The notes beneath the pieces are model-generated. The model was given only the letters and a program-made list of their open reading frames with translations. It was not told where the DNA came from and did no database searches. From Rhodanobacteraceae bacterium (GTDB lineage: Bacteria; Pseudomonadota; Gammaproteobacteria; Xanthomonadales; Rhodanobacteraceae), in the NCBI GenBank assembly GCA_016790075.1, contig JAEUPP010000035.1:1-64000 (forward strand): DNA of 64,000 nucleotides, written 5' to 3'. The translations under genes were made by a program, and so were the position numbers. Shown piece by piece: positions 27,143 to 36,851 of the stretch (position 1 is its first letter; each line of letters opens with the position of its first letter).

Positions 27143-28069
27143 TCACTCCGGCAGATTCAGCCCACGCCGGACCCGCAATACGCCCACCGCATCGACCTCG
27201 CCGAGGGCGAGCAGCCGACCGGCCGCGTCCTGTACACGGCAAAGCGCTACCGCTTCGCCAAGATCCCGCACCGGCTGCCCCTGGAGCAGGCGCTGCGCCT
27301 GGACCGCATCGACCTGGCGCAGCGGCAGGGCCGACAGGCCCGCATCGGTTTCCAGCAGCAAAGCGTCCAGGGCCTCGCGACCTTGGCTCAGCAGCAGCGC
27401 TTCCAACTCGTCCAACGTGTGCATGCGTGGTTCACGAAACGGATCAACCCAGGTGCGGCGCAGGGCCGTCAGGTGCGCACCACAACCCAGCGCCGCGCCG
27501 AGGTCACGCGCAAGGCTGCGCACATACGTGCCCGAGCCGCATTCGACGGCGAGCAGCAGGGTATCGCCCTCATGCCGCAACGGTTCGAGCCGGTGCACGT
27601 CGACCTCGCGCGGAGCGGCCGCGACGTCCTCGCCGTCGCGTGCCCGTTTGTACAGCGGTACGCCGCCAAGCTTGATCGCGCTGTAGACCGGCGGCACCTG
27701 GACGATGCGTCCGCGCAACGGGGCCAGCGCCGCCTCGACAAGTGCAGGCGTCAGCGGCGGCACGGCGCGGCGCTCCAGTATGTCGCCCTCTGCATCGGCC
27801 GTGGTCGTCGTCACGCCGAGCTGCACTTCGGCCATGTAGGCCTTGGCCGCACCCAGCAGATAGCCAGCGATTTTGGTCGCTTCGCCAAAACACAACGGCA
27901 GCAGCCCGGTCGCCAGAGGATCAAGACTGCCGGTATGCCCGCCCTTGGCCGCGAGAAACAGCCGGCGCGCCTTCTGCAGCGCCTGGTTGGAACTTAGCCC
28001 ACGAGGCTTGTCGAGCAGCAGGATGCCGTGAACATCACGCCAGGGTGTGGTATCTCGTTTCTTGCTCAT
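27143..28069 (-). CDS. truB: tRNA pseudouridine-55 synthase
   Basis: This 308-residue enzyme makes pseudouridine 55 in the T-loop of tRNAs. The catalytic Asp is D50 in GGHTGSLDPLATG; KPRGLSSNQAL, VYSAIKLGGVPLY and GTYVRSLARDLG motifs follow. A C-terminal PUA-like domain is present. I chose ATG 28069; a GTG at 28084 would add five residues. It lies between rbfA and rpsO. Confidence 0.97.
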   Translation of the reverse strand: MSKKRDTTPWRDVHGILLLDKPRGLSSNQALQKARRLFLAAKGGHTGSLDPLATGLLPLCFGEATKIAGYLLGAAKAYMAEVQLGVTTTTADAEGDILERRAVPPLTPALVEAALAPLRGRIVQVPPVYSAIKLGGVPLYKRARDGEDVAAAPREVDVHRLEPLRHEGDTLLLAVECGSGTYVRSLARDLGAALGCGAHLTALRRTWVDPFREPRMHTLDELEALLLSQGREALDALLLETDAGLSALPLRQVDAVQAQRLLQGQPVRDLGEAVALCRVQDAAGRLLALGEVDAVGVLRVRRGLNLPE

Positions 28070-28134
28070 GGATGTGAAACACACTAGGCCGCCTCGCGCA
28101 GCTGACGCGCGAACAACGGCAAGGCAGAACCGAC

Positions 28135-28488
28135 TTAGTCGGTCGGTTTCTGCGCCTCGCGCAGTAGCTGTTCTATACGTTCGCCCTTGTCTACCGAATC
28201 GTCGTACTTGAAACGCAACTCGGGGACACGCCGGATTTTCATGATGCGTGAGAGCTCACGCCGGAAATCCTTGGCCATTTCATTGAGCAGTTTGACCGCC
28301 GGCGGCCCCTGTTCGGCCACCAGCGCCGTGACATAGACCGTAGCCGTGTCGAGCTCACGCGAGGCTTCGACATCCGACACGCTGACCGATGGCAAGGCGT
28401 GATCACGCACGACCTCGTGCACCAGAGTGCCGACGAGGCGGCGCAGTTCGGCGGAAATACGGTCCGAGCGGTTGAAAGTACTGGGCAT
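28135..28488 (-). CDS. rbfA: ribosome-binding factor A
   Basis: This 117-residue KH-type protein matures the 5' end of 16S rRNA. It starts MPSTFNRSDRISAELRRLVG and contains the RRELSRIMKIRRVPELRF motif of the family. ATG 28488 has GGAGA upstream; the open frame to 28572 has no support. It follows infB. Confidence 0.96.
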   Translation of the reverse strand: MPSTFNRSDRISAELRRLVGTLVHEVVRDHALPSVSVSDVEASRELDTATVYVTALVAEQGPPAVKLLNEMAKDFRRELSRIMKIRRVPELRFKYDDSVDKGERIEQLLREAQKPTD

Positions 28489-28575
28489 GGCGGTTCTCCG
28501 CGAAAAGTCGACGCAGGGGCGCCAGGGCACAAGTGGCGGAATCGCGCCGGCTGCCGCCGCGATTCCGGCCACGTA

Positions 28576-31341
28576 TCAGAACGTTCTCTGCACTTCGATA
28601 CGCTCGAAGCACTCGATCTGATCACCAGGCTTGACGTCGTTGTACTGTTTCACCGCGATACCGCATTCCATGCCATTGCGGACTTCGTCAACGATATCCT
28701 TGAAACGGCGCAGTGACTCGAGCTCGCCCTGGAAGATCACGGTGTTGTCACGCAGCACACGGATAGGCTTGTTGCGCTTGACAAAACCCTCGATGACCAT
28801 GCAGCCGGCGACCGCGCCAAACTTCGAGCTGCGGAACACTTCGCGCACCTGCGCCACACCGATGATCTCTTCACGCACTTCCATGCCCAGCAGACCCGAT
28901 GCGACCTGCTTCACCTGATCAATGACGTCGTAGATGATGGAGAAGTAACGCAGATCCAGACCATTGGTGTCGATGACCTTGCGTGCCGATGCATCGGCGC
29001 GGACGTTGAAGCCGATGATGGTGGCCCTGGAAGCTGCGGCAAGCGTTGCGTCGGACTCGGTAATGCCGCCGACACCCGACACGATCACGTTGACCTTGAC
29101 CAGCTCGTTCGTGAGCTTGGTCAACGCATCGCGCAGTGCTTCTGCCGAACCTTGCACGTCCGCCTTGACCACGAGGTTCAGCGTCTGCTGATCGCCGCCC
29201 TGTGTCATCGTCGCCATGATGTCTTCGAGCTTGGTGCTCTGCTTCACCAAGCGGGTTTCACGGCGCTTCTGGTTGCGCTGCTGCGCCACATCCTTGGCCA
29301 GACGCTCGTCGGCGACCGAGACAAAGTCATCGCCTGCATCCGGCACGCCAGAGAGACCGAGCACCTGCACCGGAATCGACGGGCCAGCTTCGTTAACCTG
29401 CTTGCCAGATTCGTTGAACATCGCGCGGACGCGGCCGTACTCGACGCCACAGACCAGGAAATCGCCGCGCTTGAGCGTTCCCGCCTGCACCAGCACGGTG
29501 GCGACCGGGCCACGCCCCTTGTCGAGACTGGACTCAATGACCACGCCGGACGCACGGCCATCACGCACGGCCTGCAATTCCAGCACTTCGGACTGGACCA
29601 GGATCGCGTCGAGCAGCGCGTCCACACCCATGCCGGTCTTGGCCGACAGCGGCACGAACTGGGTATCGCCACCCCATTCTTCCGGCACGACTTCGTGCTG
29701 CACCAGTCCCTGCTTGACGTTGTCCGGATTGGCTTCGGACTTATCCATCTTGTTGACGGCGACGATGATGGGCACGCCGGCGGCACGCGCATGCTTGACC
29801 GCTTCAACGGTCTGCGGCATGACACCGTCATCGGCGGCGACGACCAGCACGACGATGTCGGTCAGCTTGGCGCCGCGCGCACGCATCGCCGTAAAGGCCG
29901 CGTGGCCCGGGGTGTCGAGGAAGGTGATCACACCCTTGTCGGTAGTTACGTGGTACGCACCGATATGCTGCGTGATGCCCCCCGCTTCACCCGCCGCGAT
30001 CTTGGTGCGGCGTATGTAGTCAAGCAGCGAGGTCTTGCCATGGTCGACATGGCCCATGATGGTCACGACCGGCGGGCGCGTTTCCTTGTCGCCATGGTCG
30101 GCTTCCGAGTGGGCGATCAGCGCCGACTCCGCATCGTTGTCGCTGGCACGCACGGCCTTGTGCCCCAGCTCTTCGATCACGAGCACGGCGGTGTCGTGAT
30201 CCACGGTCTGGTTGATCGTGGCCATGACGCCCATCTTGAACAGCGCCTTGACCACATCGGAGCCTTTGACTGCCATCTTGGCGGCAAGATCGGCGACGAT
30301 GATCGCATCGCCAACCGCGATTTCACGCACGACCGGCGCGGTCGGCTTGGCGAAACCATGTTGTGCCGTGATGCGGCTGATATCCGGCTTGCCGCTGCGA
30401 GGCTTCTTGCGGCTGGAACGGCGCGCACGCTCCTCCGCCGTCAGATGCAGTTCACCACCAGCGAAACGGTGACCGATGTCCGCAGGCAGCCCTTCGGTCA
30501 TGCGGTGCGAACCATGACGCACGCGACTGCCACGGCCCGGAGACTCATCCGTACGCTTGGGCGGCGGTGCGGGTGGACGATGCGGCACATGATGCGTGGT
30601 CGCATCACGGCGCGGCGGTGGGCGCGGTGCATCGCCAGCCGGGCGTACGGCCGGCGGCGGTGCCGACGGACGCGAAACCGGAGGACGTGAAACTGGAGGA
30701 CGCGAAACCGGAGGGCGTGAAACCGGAGCTTCCTGGCGGCCAGGCGGCGGCACGCGTGGAGCCGCTTCCTCAACTTCGCGAGTAGCAGCCTTTGCTGCCT
30801 CCTCTTCACGACGGCGCGCTTCTTCTGCCGCAGCGACCGCCGCTGCAGCAGCTGCCTCCGCAGCGGCTGCAGCAGCTGCAGCGGCGGCCTTCGCTTCTTC
30901 CTCGGCGCGGCGTTTTTCCTGTGCCGCACGCTCCAGCTCCTCGCCTTCACGCTTGAGCGTCGACTCGCTGAGCTTGCGTAGCGCATCTTCACGCTCGGTG
31001 TCGACTTTCTGCTCATCGTCTACCGAACTGCGCTTGACGTAAGTGCGTTTCTGGCGCACTTCGACGTTAACTGTCTTGCCGCGTGCGGCGCCCTGATTGA
31101 CGGTGATTTCACTGACCGTCTTGCGCTTGAGCGTAATCTGACGCGGCGCCGTGTCGTCACCGACCGGCTCAGTCTTGCCGTGAGTGCGGCGCAGGAAGCC
31201 GAGCAGCTTCACTTTCTCAGTGCTGCTGATCACCTGGTCGGCGCTCGTGAACTTCATGCCAGCTTCGGCAAGCTGCGACAGCAGCTTTTCGACCGGCGTG
31301 CCCAGAACCTGGGCCAATTGCTTGATAGTGACGTCCGACAT
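28576..31341 (-). CDS. infB: translation initiation factor IF-2
   Basis: This 921-residue GTPase brings fMet-tRNA to the 30S subunit. The N-terminal IF2 domain (about 1-55) is followed by a long linker with an Ala-rich coiled coil (about 150-190) and a Pro/Arg-rich stretch that contains four PVSRP repeats; a second IF2_N-like domain precedes the G domain. G motifs are [17 protein letters not shown] and NKMDK. Domains II, III and the fMet-binding C-terminal domain follow. Length agrees with long-form IF-2. Confidence 0.98.
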   Translation of the reverse strand: MSDVTIKQLAQVLGTPVEKLLSQLAEAGMKFTSADQVISSTEKVKLLGFLRRTHGKTEPVGDDTAPRQITLKRKTVSEITVNQGAARGKTVNVEVRQKRTYVKRSSVDDEQKVDTEREDALRKLSESTLKREGEELERAAQEKRRAEEEAKAAAAAAAAAAEAAAAAAVAAAEEARRREEEAAKAATREVEEAAPRVPPPGRQEAPVSRPPVSRPPVSRPPVSRPSAPPPAVRPAGDAPRPPPRRDATTHHVPHRPPAPPPKRTDESPGRGSRVRHGSHRMTEGLPADIGHRFAGGELHLTAEERARRSSRKKPRSGKPDISRITAQHGFAKPTAPVVREIAVGDAIIVADLAAKMAVKGSDVVKALFKMGVMATINQTVDHDTAVLVIEELGHKAVRASDNDAESALIAHSEADHGDKETRPPVVTIMGHVDHGKTSLLDYIRRTKIAAGEAGGITQHIGAYHVTTDKGVITFLDTPGHAAFTAMRARGAKLTDIVVLVVAADDGVMPQTVEAVKHARAAGVPIIVAVNKMDKSEANPDNVKQGLVQHEVVPEEWGGDTQFVPLSAKTGMGVDALLDAILVQSEVLELQAVRDGRASGVVIESSLDKGRGPVATVLVQAGTLKRGDFLVCGVEYGRVRAMFNESGKQVNEAGPSIPVQVLGLSGVPDAGDDFVSVADERLAKDVAQQRNQKRRETRLVKQSTKLEDIMATMTQGGDQQTLNLVVKADVQGSAEALRDALTKLTNELVKVNVIVSGVGGITESDATLAAASRATIIGFNVRADASARKVIDTNGLDLRYFSIIYDVIDQVKQVASGLLGMEVREEIIGVAQVREVFRSSKFGAVAGCMVIEGFVKRNKPIRVLRDNTVIFQGELESLRRFKDIVDEVRNGMECGIAVKQYNDVKPGDQIECFERIEVQRTF
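30668..30727 (-). repeat. 15-bp tandem repeat, 4 units, in the IF-2 linker
   Basis: Four 15-base units of the form GGRCGYGAAACYGGA encode PVSRP repeats in the flexible linker of IF-2. Units differ at a few third-codon positions. The unit length keeps the frame, so copy number could vary between strains without inactivating the essential gene. Confidence 0.9.
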
Positions 31342-31401
31342 ATTCGATTACTCCGTGATCCGCTCGCTGCCCTTTGCTGCCGCCGCAATTTCCGGCGCGA
31401 A

Positions 31402-32892
31402 TTACGTCTCGGCAGCGCGCGCAGCCACGATCAACGCAGCGGCACGATCCTCGTCCATACCGTCGATACCGAACTCCATGAGTTCATCGGTGGCGAGATC
31501 CGCAAGATTCTCGCGCGTCACGACGCCATGCTGCGCGAGCGTATAGGCCAATGCCTCGTCCATGCCTTCGACAGCAACGAGGTCGGGAGCCGGCTTGTGC
31601 TCGTCGATATCTTCTTCCACCGCCAAGGCCTCGGTCAGCAGCGCGTCGCGGGCGCGGGCACGCAGCTCTTCGACGATATCTTCGTCGAAGCCCTCGACTG
31701 CAAGCAGCTCGCCGGTAGGCACGTAGGCGATTTCCTCGACCGTCGAGAAACCTTCCTGCACCAGGATCGCGGCGATTTCCGCATCGACCTCCAGCCGCTG
31801 CATGAACAGCTGGCGCGCAGACTCCTGTTCCGACTCGCTCTTGTTGCGCACCTGCGCTTCGGTCATCACGTTGAGCTGCCAGCCTGAAAGCTTGCTCGCA
31901 AGGCGCACGTTCTGCCCGCCGCGGCCTATCGCCTGCGACAACTTGTCTTCGGCGACTGCGATATCCATCGAGTGCTTGTCCTCATCGACGATGATGGACT
32001 GCACTTCCGCCGGCGCCATCGCATTAATGACGAACTGCGCGGGGTTGTCGTTCCACAGCACGATGTCGATGCGCTCGCCGTTGAGTTCGTTCGATACGGC
32101 CTGTACGCGTGAACCACGCATGCCGATGCAGGCGCCGATAGGATCGGTGCGCGTATCGGTTGCAAGCACCGCAATCTTGGCGCGGTCGCCCGGATCGCGG
32201 GCACAGGCCTTGATCTGTACCAGCCCCTGGCCCACTTCCGGCACCTCGAGCTTGAACAGTTCCATCATGAACTCTGGCGCAGTGCGCGAAACAAACAACT
32301 GCGGACCACGCGCTTCTGCGCGCACATCGTAGAGATAGCCGCGCACGCGATCACCGGTACGCACGGTTTCACGCGGGATGGTCTTGTCCCGGGCGATAAA
32401 CGCTTCGGCATTGCCGCCGAGATCGAGATATACCGCACCCCGCTCCACACGCTTGACGACGCCGGTAATGAGCTCCCCAATGCGGTCGCGGAAGGCATCG
32501 ACAACCTGGGCACGCTCGGCCTCGCGCACGCGCTGCACGATGACTTGCTTGGCAGCCTGCGCAGCGATGCGGCCAAACTCAGGGTTCTCAATCTGTTCTT
32601 CGACAAAGTCACCGACACCGCTGCCCGCTTTCTCTTCCACCGCATCCATGAGGCGAATCATGCGCTCGGGCGACTCCATGACGACGTCGTCAGGCACGAC
32701 CTCCCAGCGTCGGAAGGTCTCGTAATCACCGTTGTGACGATTGATCGACACGCGGATAGCGACGTCCTGATCGACGTAGCGTTTCTTCGCCGCCGAAGCC
32801 AGCGCCGCTTCCATCGCATCGAAAATGACCGCCTTGTCGACGCCCTTTTCGTTGGCGACTGCATCGACTACCAGCAACAGTTCTTTGCTCAT
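31402..32892 (-). CDS. nusA: transcription termination/antitermination factor NusA
   Basis: This 496-residue RNA-polymerase-binding protein has the N-terminal polymerase domain (about 1-125), an S1 domain, two KH domains (PIGACIGMRGSRVQAVSNELNGE and the following AIGRGGQNVRLAS) and two C-terminal acidic repeats (FSTVEEIAYV and GMDEALAYTL). The full gammaproteobacterial layout is present. It lies 40 bases after rimP and precedes infB, and in E. coli the operon is regulated by NusA itself. Confidence 0.98.
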   Translation of the reverse strand: MSKELLLVVDAVANEKGVDKAVIFDAMEAALASAAKKRYVDQDVAIRVSINRHNGDYETFRRWEVVPDDVVMESPERMIRLMDAVEEKAGSGVGDFVEEQIENPEFGRIAAQAAKQVIVQRVREAERAQVVDAFRDRIGELITGVVKRVERGAVYLDLGGNAEAFIARDKTIPRETVRTGDRVRGYLYDVRAEARGPQLFVSRTAPEFMMELFKLEVPEVGQGLVQIKACARDPGDRAKIAVLATDTRTDPIGACIGMRGSRVQAVSNELNGERIDIVLWNDNPAQFVINAMAPAEVQSIIVDEDKHSMDIAVAEDKLSQAIGRGGQNVRLASKLSGWQLNVMTEAQVRNKSESEQESARQLFMQRLEVDAEIAAILVQEGFSTVEEIAYVPTGELLAVEGFDEDIVEELRARARDALLTEALAVEEDIDEHKPAPDLVAVEGMDEALAYTLAQHGVVTRENLADLATDELMEFGIDGMDEDRAAALIVAARAAET

Positions 32893-32932
32893 CGTTCGTC
32901 ACTCCCGCTGGCGTCGTCGACACCAGCACTGA

Positions 32933-33502
32933 TCATTTGTTTGGCTTGCGTTTGGTCGCGCCGGGTTTCGCGCTGCCGGCCCCGGCGGCTCCTGGCTTCG
33001 CCGGCGGCTTGGCCTTGCCTGAGGGTTTTTCCGGCAACAGACCCAACGCCGCGTAGTCGGGCACGATACGCGCTTTCTGCACATTGTCGTGCGCGACACT
33101 GATGTCGACGCCGTCTTGCTCTATCGTGATGCGGTCGCCGTCCACGGCGCGGATTTCGCCCAGCAGGCGACGGCGCCCGTCTATCGGCAGGTTCAAGGAA
33201 ATCTTGGCTTTTTCGCCAATGAAACGGGCGAATTGCGCCGGACTGAACAACGGACGGTCCAGGCCCGGCGACGACACTTCAAGCGTATAGCGCCCGCTGA
33301 TCGGATCGTTCACATCAAGTTGAGCAGACAGTTCACGACTGACGGCTTCGCAATCATCGATCGTAATCGGGCGCTGGAGATGATCGATATAGATGCGCAA
33401 CAGGCTATTGCCGCGGCTGGGCGCGTACTCGATGCCGAGGCATTCGAGACCCAGATCGGCAACTACAGGATTGATCAACTGGATAAGTTCGTCGTCTTTC
33501 AC
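32933..33502 (-). CDS. rimP: ribosome maturation factor RimP
   Basis: This 189-residue protein acts in 30S maturation. LGLECLGIEY, LLRIYID, DDCEAVSRELSAQLD and YTLEVSSPGLDRPLF are family motifs. The C-terminus has an extra 35 or so residues rich in Lys, Pro, Ala and Gly. The start is taken as GTG 33502, the only start codon at the beginning of homology; the Shine-Dalgarno is poor. A terminator-like hairpin ends 20 bases before it. Confidence 0.9.
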   Translation of the reverse strand: MKDDELIQLINPVVADLGLECLGIEYAPSRGNSLLRIYIDHLQRPITIDDCEAVSRELSAQLDVNDPISGRYTLEVSSPGLDRPLFSPAQFARFIGEKAKISLNLPIDGRRRLLGEIRAVDGDRITIEQDGVDISVAHDNVQKARIVPDYAALGLLPEKPSGKAKPPAKPGAAGAGSAKPGATKRKPNK

Positions 33503-33520
33503 GCTGCATTCTGCACAAAC

Positions 33521-33544
33521 AAAAAATGGGCACAAAGGCCCATT
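33521..33544 (-). terminator. intrinsic terminator/attenuator immediately before rimP
   Basis: On the minus strand AATGGGC pairs with GCCCATT around CTTTGT and is followed by TTTTGTTTG. The hairpin and T-tract end about 20 bases before the rimP start, so the structure is inside the leader of rimP-nusA-infB, not after a gene. It would cut most transcripts unless antiterminated. Confidence 0.8.
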
Positions 33545-33653
33545 CCATAGTCCGCCGTTGTCTTGCTTCCCAACATCGGCAACGCGCGCATCCTGCGCTC
33601 TTTCACCGTCTCGGACTGACCGCAGCTCGCTCGATCGCCGGTTCGGCTTTAGC

Positions 33654-33678
33654 AAAAAGGCCACACGAGGTGGCCTTT
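33654..33678 (-). terminator. intrinsic terminator after initiator tRNA-Met
   Basis: On the minus strand AAAGGCCAC and GTGGCCTTT form a 9-bp stem around CTCGT, running into a TTTTTGC tract, 12 bases after the 3' end of the tRNA. It should end most tRNA transcripts before rimP. Confidence 0.88.
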
Positions 33679-33689
33679 CGCTTCGATCC

Positions 33690-33766
33690 TGGTAGCGGGG
33701 GCAGGATTTGAACCTGCGACCTTCGGGTTATGAGCCCGACGAGCTGCCAGACTGCTCCACCCCGCA
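33690..33766 (-). tRNA. initiator tRNA-fMet (CAU)
   Basis: A 77-base tRNA with anticodon CAT (complement of 33730-33732), three G-C pairs at the base of the anticodon stem (GGG/CCC), encoded CCA and no Watson-Crick pair between bases 1 and 72. These are the initiator hallmarks. The 1-72 mismatch reads T1-T72, whereas E. coli has C1-A72. It lies directly upstream of rimP-nusA-infB, as metY does in E. coli. Confidence 0.97.
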
Positions 33767-33779
33767 TCAGAGAAACGGA

Positions 33780-33808
33780 AGTTTACGGATCGATAAACGA
33801 TTCCGCAA
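33780..33808 (-). promoter_or_regulatory. candidate sigma-70 promoter of the initiator tRNA
   Basis: On the minus strand TTGCGG, 17 bases and TAAACT end 13 bases before the tRNA. Spacing is ideal and each hexamer matches at the key positions, but both are imperfect. The region just upstream is AT-rich. Confidence 0.45.
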
Positions 33809-33828
33809 GCCTTTTTGAATCGAAAGAC

Positions 33829-35271
33829 TTATTTCGTGATGCCTAGCGCTTGCGCGCACCAACCGTACAAGGGGCCCCAGGTAATACCGAGTATCAACAA
33901 GGCCAGCGCATTGGCCGAAATGACCATACGCACGGGCGCATCAGCCGGCCGTGCAATCGCGGTTGCGCCCTGCTCCGGCTCATCGAAGTACATGACCTTG
34001 ACGATGCGCAGGTAGTAGTAGATGCCAACGATGGCGAACACTGCTCCCGAAATCGCAAGCCAAAGCGTTCCCGGCACCGCGACTGCCTTCAGCACCAGCA
34101 GCTTGCCGAAGAAGCCGAACAGCGGCGGTACGCCGGCCAGCGAAAACATCGTCAACGCCATCAGGAACGCATACCACGGCGCACGCTGTCCCAACCCTTT
34201 GTAATCAGCAATTTCCTCGGCCTCAAAACCCGCACGCGACAGCAGCAAAATAATGCCGAATGCAACGACTGCCGTCAGCGCATAGCTGATGGCATAGAAC
34301 ATGGCTGCGGCATAACCCTCGGGCTGACCGTTGACCAACCCGAGAAACAGGAAGCCAACGTGTGAAATCGTCGAATACGCCAGCATGCGCTTGAGATTGC
34401 TCTGCATGATCGCGGCGATATTGCCTATGGCCAGCGAAGCGACCGCGAGCAGTGCAAGCATGAGTTGCCAGTAGCCACCGAGACCATCAAGCCCCGACTC
34501 CAGCAGCCGATAAGCCATGCCGAATGCGGCGAGCTTGGGTGCGGAGCCTATGAATGCGGTGACCGCCGTGGGGGCGCCCTGATAAACATCGGGCAGCCAC
34601 ATGTGGAATGGTGCTGCACCGAACTTGAACGCAATGCCGACGACAACGAAGACAACGCCGAACAGCAACATGCCACGCTGCGTGCTTGATGCCGTGACCG
34701 CGTGTATCGTGCCCAGGTCCAGCGAGCCGGTTGCACCATAGATCATCGACATGCCGTAGAGCAGCATGCCTGAGGCCAATGCGCCAAGGACGAAGTATTT
34801 CATCGCCGCTTCGGACGACAGGGGCGAATCACGATTCAACGCGACCAGCGCATACGAGGACAGCGCGAGCAGTTCCAGGCCGAGGTAGACCATGACGAGG
34901 CTTCCGGCCGAAACCAGCAGCATCATGCCGAGCACGCCGAATAGACACAGCACGTAGTACTCGCCGACAAACAGGGCGCGATCACGCAAATAAGGCCGCG
35001 CATAGACGAACACGAGCGCGGTTGTGAGCAGTACGAACAGCTTGAGCAGAATAGCGATGCCATCGCGCACGAACATACCGCCGAAGGCGCTAGGTTCGCC
35101 GAACTGCTGCAGTACCAGCCAGCCGGTGACTGCCAGCGCAACGATCGACAAATAGTGGGTGACGCTGCGCTGTGCAGGCTTCAGGAACTGATCCAGCAGC
35201 AGCAACGCGCAGATCGCAATCGTCAGGAACGATTCGGGCAGCAAGGTCAGGATGTCGGCGAGGCTAATCAT
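33829..35271 (-). CDS. nuoN: NADH-quinone oxidoreductase subunit N
   Basis: This 480-residue membrane subunit of complex I has about 14 helices and belongs to the antiporter-like trio with NuoL and NuoM, each of which carries part of proton pumping. LKRMLAYSTISHVGFL holds the conserved Lys and His, and KYFVLGALASGMLLYG and FKFGAAPFHMWLPDVYQGAP are typical. It is the last nuo gene, 10 bases after nuoM. Confidence 0.97.
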   Translation of the reverse strand: MISLADILTLLPESFLTIAICALLLLDQFLKPAQRSVTHYLSIVALAVTGWLVLQQFGEPSAFGGMFVRDGIAILLKLFVLLTTALVFVYARPYLRDRALFVGEYYVLCLFGVLGMMLLVSAGSLVMVYLGLELLALSSYALVALNRDSPLSSEAAMKYFVLGALASGMLLYGMSMIYGATGSLDLGTIHAVTASSTQRGMLLFGVVFVVVGIAFKFGAAPFHMWLPDVYQGAPTAVTAFIGSAPKLAAFGMAYRLLESGLDGLGGYWQLMLALLAVASLAIGNIAAIMQSNLKRMLAYSTISHVGFLFLGLVNGQPEGYAAAMFYAISYALTAVVAFGIILLLSRAGFEAEEIADYKGLGQRAPWYAFLMALTMFSLAGVPPLFGFFGKLLVLKAVAVPGTLWLAISGAVFAIVGIYYYLRIVKVMYFDEPEQGATAIARPADAPVRMVISANALALLILGITWGPLYGWCAQALGITK

Positions 35272-35281
35272 GGCTGTTCCT

Positions 35282-36835
35282 TCATGCGCCCTTGCTGATG
35301 ACGATGTGCTTCACGAGATCGGCGATCGGCGCATCCATGAGATTGCCCAGCGGCTGCGGCCAGAGGCCGAACAGCAGCACGGCGATAGCTAGCGTCACGA
35401 GCACGAAGGTCTCGCGTGCGTCCATATCCTGGAGCTGGGCGACGTTCTCGTTGGCAACCTCGCCGAAGATCACGCGCTTGACCAGCCAGAGCGTATAGGC
35501 CGCGCCGATGATCAGGGTGAAGGCAGCCAGCGCGCCAACCACTGGGTTGTGCTGGAACGCGGCGAGGATGACCCAGAATTCACCAACGAAGCCGCTGGTA
35601 CCCGGCAGGCCACAGTTCGCCATTGCAAACAGCACGAACAAGGTCGCGAAGCGCGGCATCGTATTCACGACACCGCCATAGTCGCGGATCATGCGCGTAT
35701 GCATGCGGTCGTAAAGCACGCCGACGCTGGCAAACATCGCGCCCGAGATGAATCCGTGCGAAATCATCTGCACCATCGCACCCTGGATGCCGATCGCGGC
35801 GCCGGTCGCGTTGCCGCTGCGAGCCAGTGACAGAGAAATGAATACACCCAGCGTGACGAACCCCATGTGTGCGATCGACGAATAGGCGATCAGCTTCTTC
35901 ATGTCTTCCTGCACCAGCGCGACATAGCCGACATAGACGACCGCAATCAGCGACATCGCGATCACGATCCAGGCGTATTCCATGCTTGCGTCCGGAACGA
36001 TGGGCAACGAGAACCGGATGAAGCCGTAGCCGCCGATCTTGAGCATGATCGCGGCCAGCACGACCGAACCGCCGGTCGGCGCCTCGACGTGGGCATCCGG
36101 CAGCCAGGTGTGCACCGGCCACATCGGCACCTTCACCGCGAACGCGATCAGGAAGGCGAAAAACAGCCAGGCCTGCTCCTGGGCGCCAAGGCCGACCTTG
36201 GCCAGCTCGGCGAGCTCGAAGGTTCCGGTCTTGAAGTAGAGATACAGCAGCCCGATCAGCATGAAGATCGAACCGAAGAAGGTGTAGATGAAGAACTTCA
36301 AGGTTGCGTAGACGCGCCGCGCTCCGCCCCAGACACCGATCAGGATGAACATCGGGATCAGCATGCCTTCAAAGAAGACATAGAACAGCAACGCATCCAG
36401 CGCGCAGAACACACCGACCATGAGCCCTTCGAGCACGAGCATGGCCGCCATGTACTGCGCGACCTTGTTGTCGACCGAGCCCCAGCCGAGGATGACGACG
36501 AGTACGCTGGTGAATGTCGTCAGCAGCACCAGCGCGACCGAAATGCCGTCCACGCCCAGGTGATAGCGTACGTTCAGCGCTTCTATCCAAAGCAGGTTTT
36601 CCTGCAGGTGCATGTTCTTCAGCAGGCCAAGATCAGTCGTACCGGCAGCGGCGACGCTGGCACCGAAACCCGACAGCATGGCGAGGCTCAACAGGAAGGT
36701 GACCGATGTGATCAGCAGCGCGAGCGTGCGCGCGGCCGCCGGTCGCCGGTCGCCGGCAAGCAGCAGCGGAATCGCGCCGAGGATGGGCAGCCAGATAAGT
36801 AGGCTAAGCAAGGGCCAATTTGCAAACATTGTCAT
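35282..36835 (-). CDS. nuoM: NADH-quinone oxidoreductase subunit M
   Basis: This 517-residue antiporter-like proton-pumping subunit has about 14 helices. FYVFFEGMLIPMF contains the conserved Glu in helix 5, KVPMWPVHTWLPDAHVEAPT contains the broken-helix Lys, and MKKLIAYSSIAHMGF is the second channel motif. Two ATGs (36835 and 36829) are possible starts; an AAGGGA site lies just upstream. Confidence 0.97.
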   Translation of the reverse strand: MTMFANWPLLSLLIWLPILGAIPLLLAGDRRPAAARTLALLITSVTFLLSLAMLSGFGASVAAAGTTDLGLLKNMHLQENLLWIEALNVRYHLGVDGISVALVLLTTFTSVLVVILGWGSVDNKVAQYMAAMLVLEGLMVGVFCALDALLFYVFFEGMLIPMFILIGVWGGARRVYATLKFFIYTFFGSIFMLIGLLYLYFKTGTFELAELAKVGLGAQEQAWLFFAFLIAFAVKVPMWPVHTWLPDAHVEAPTGGSVVLAAIMLKIGGYGFIRFSLPIVPDASMEYAWIVIAMSLIAVVYVGYVALVQEDMKKLIAYSSIAHMGFVTLGVFISLSLARSGNATGAAIGIQGAMVQMISHGFISGAMFASVGVLYDRMHTRMIRDYGGVVNTMPRFATLFVLFAMANCGLPGTSGFVGEFWVILAAFQHNPVVGALAAFTLIIGAAYTLWLVKRVIFGEVANENVAQLQDMDARETFVLVTLAIAVLLFGLWPQPLGNLMDAPIADLVKHIVISKGA

Positions 36836-36851
36836 TATTCCCTTTGCTCGC

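Noticed and set aside
29152-30690. 512-codon + strand frame opposite infB
   Set aside because: Shadow of infB codon bias; no ribosome site and no recognisable product.
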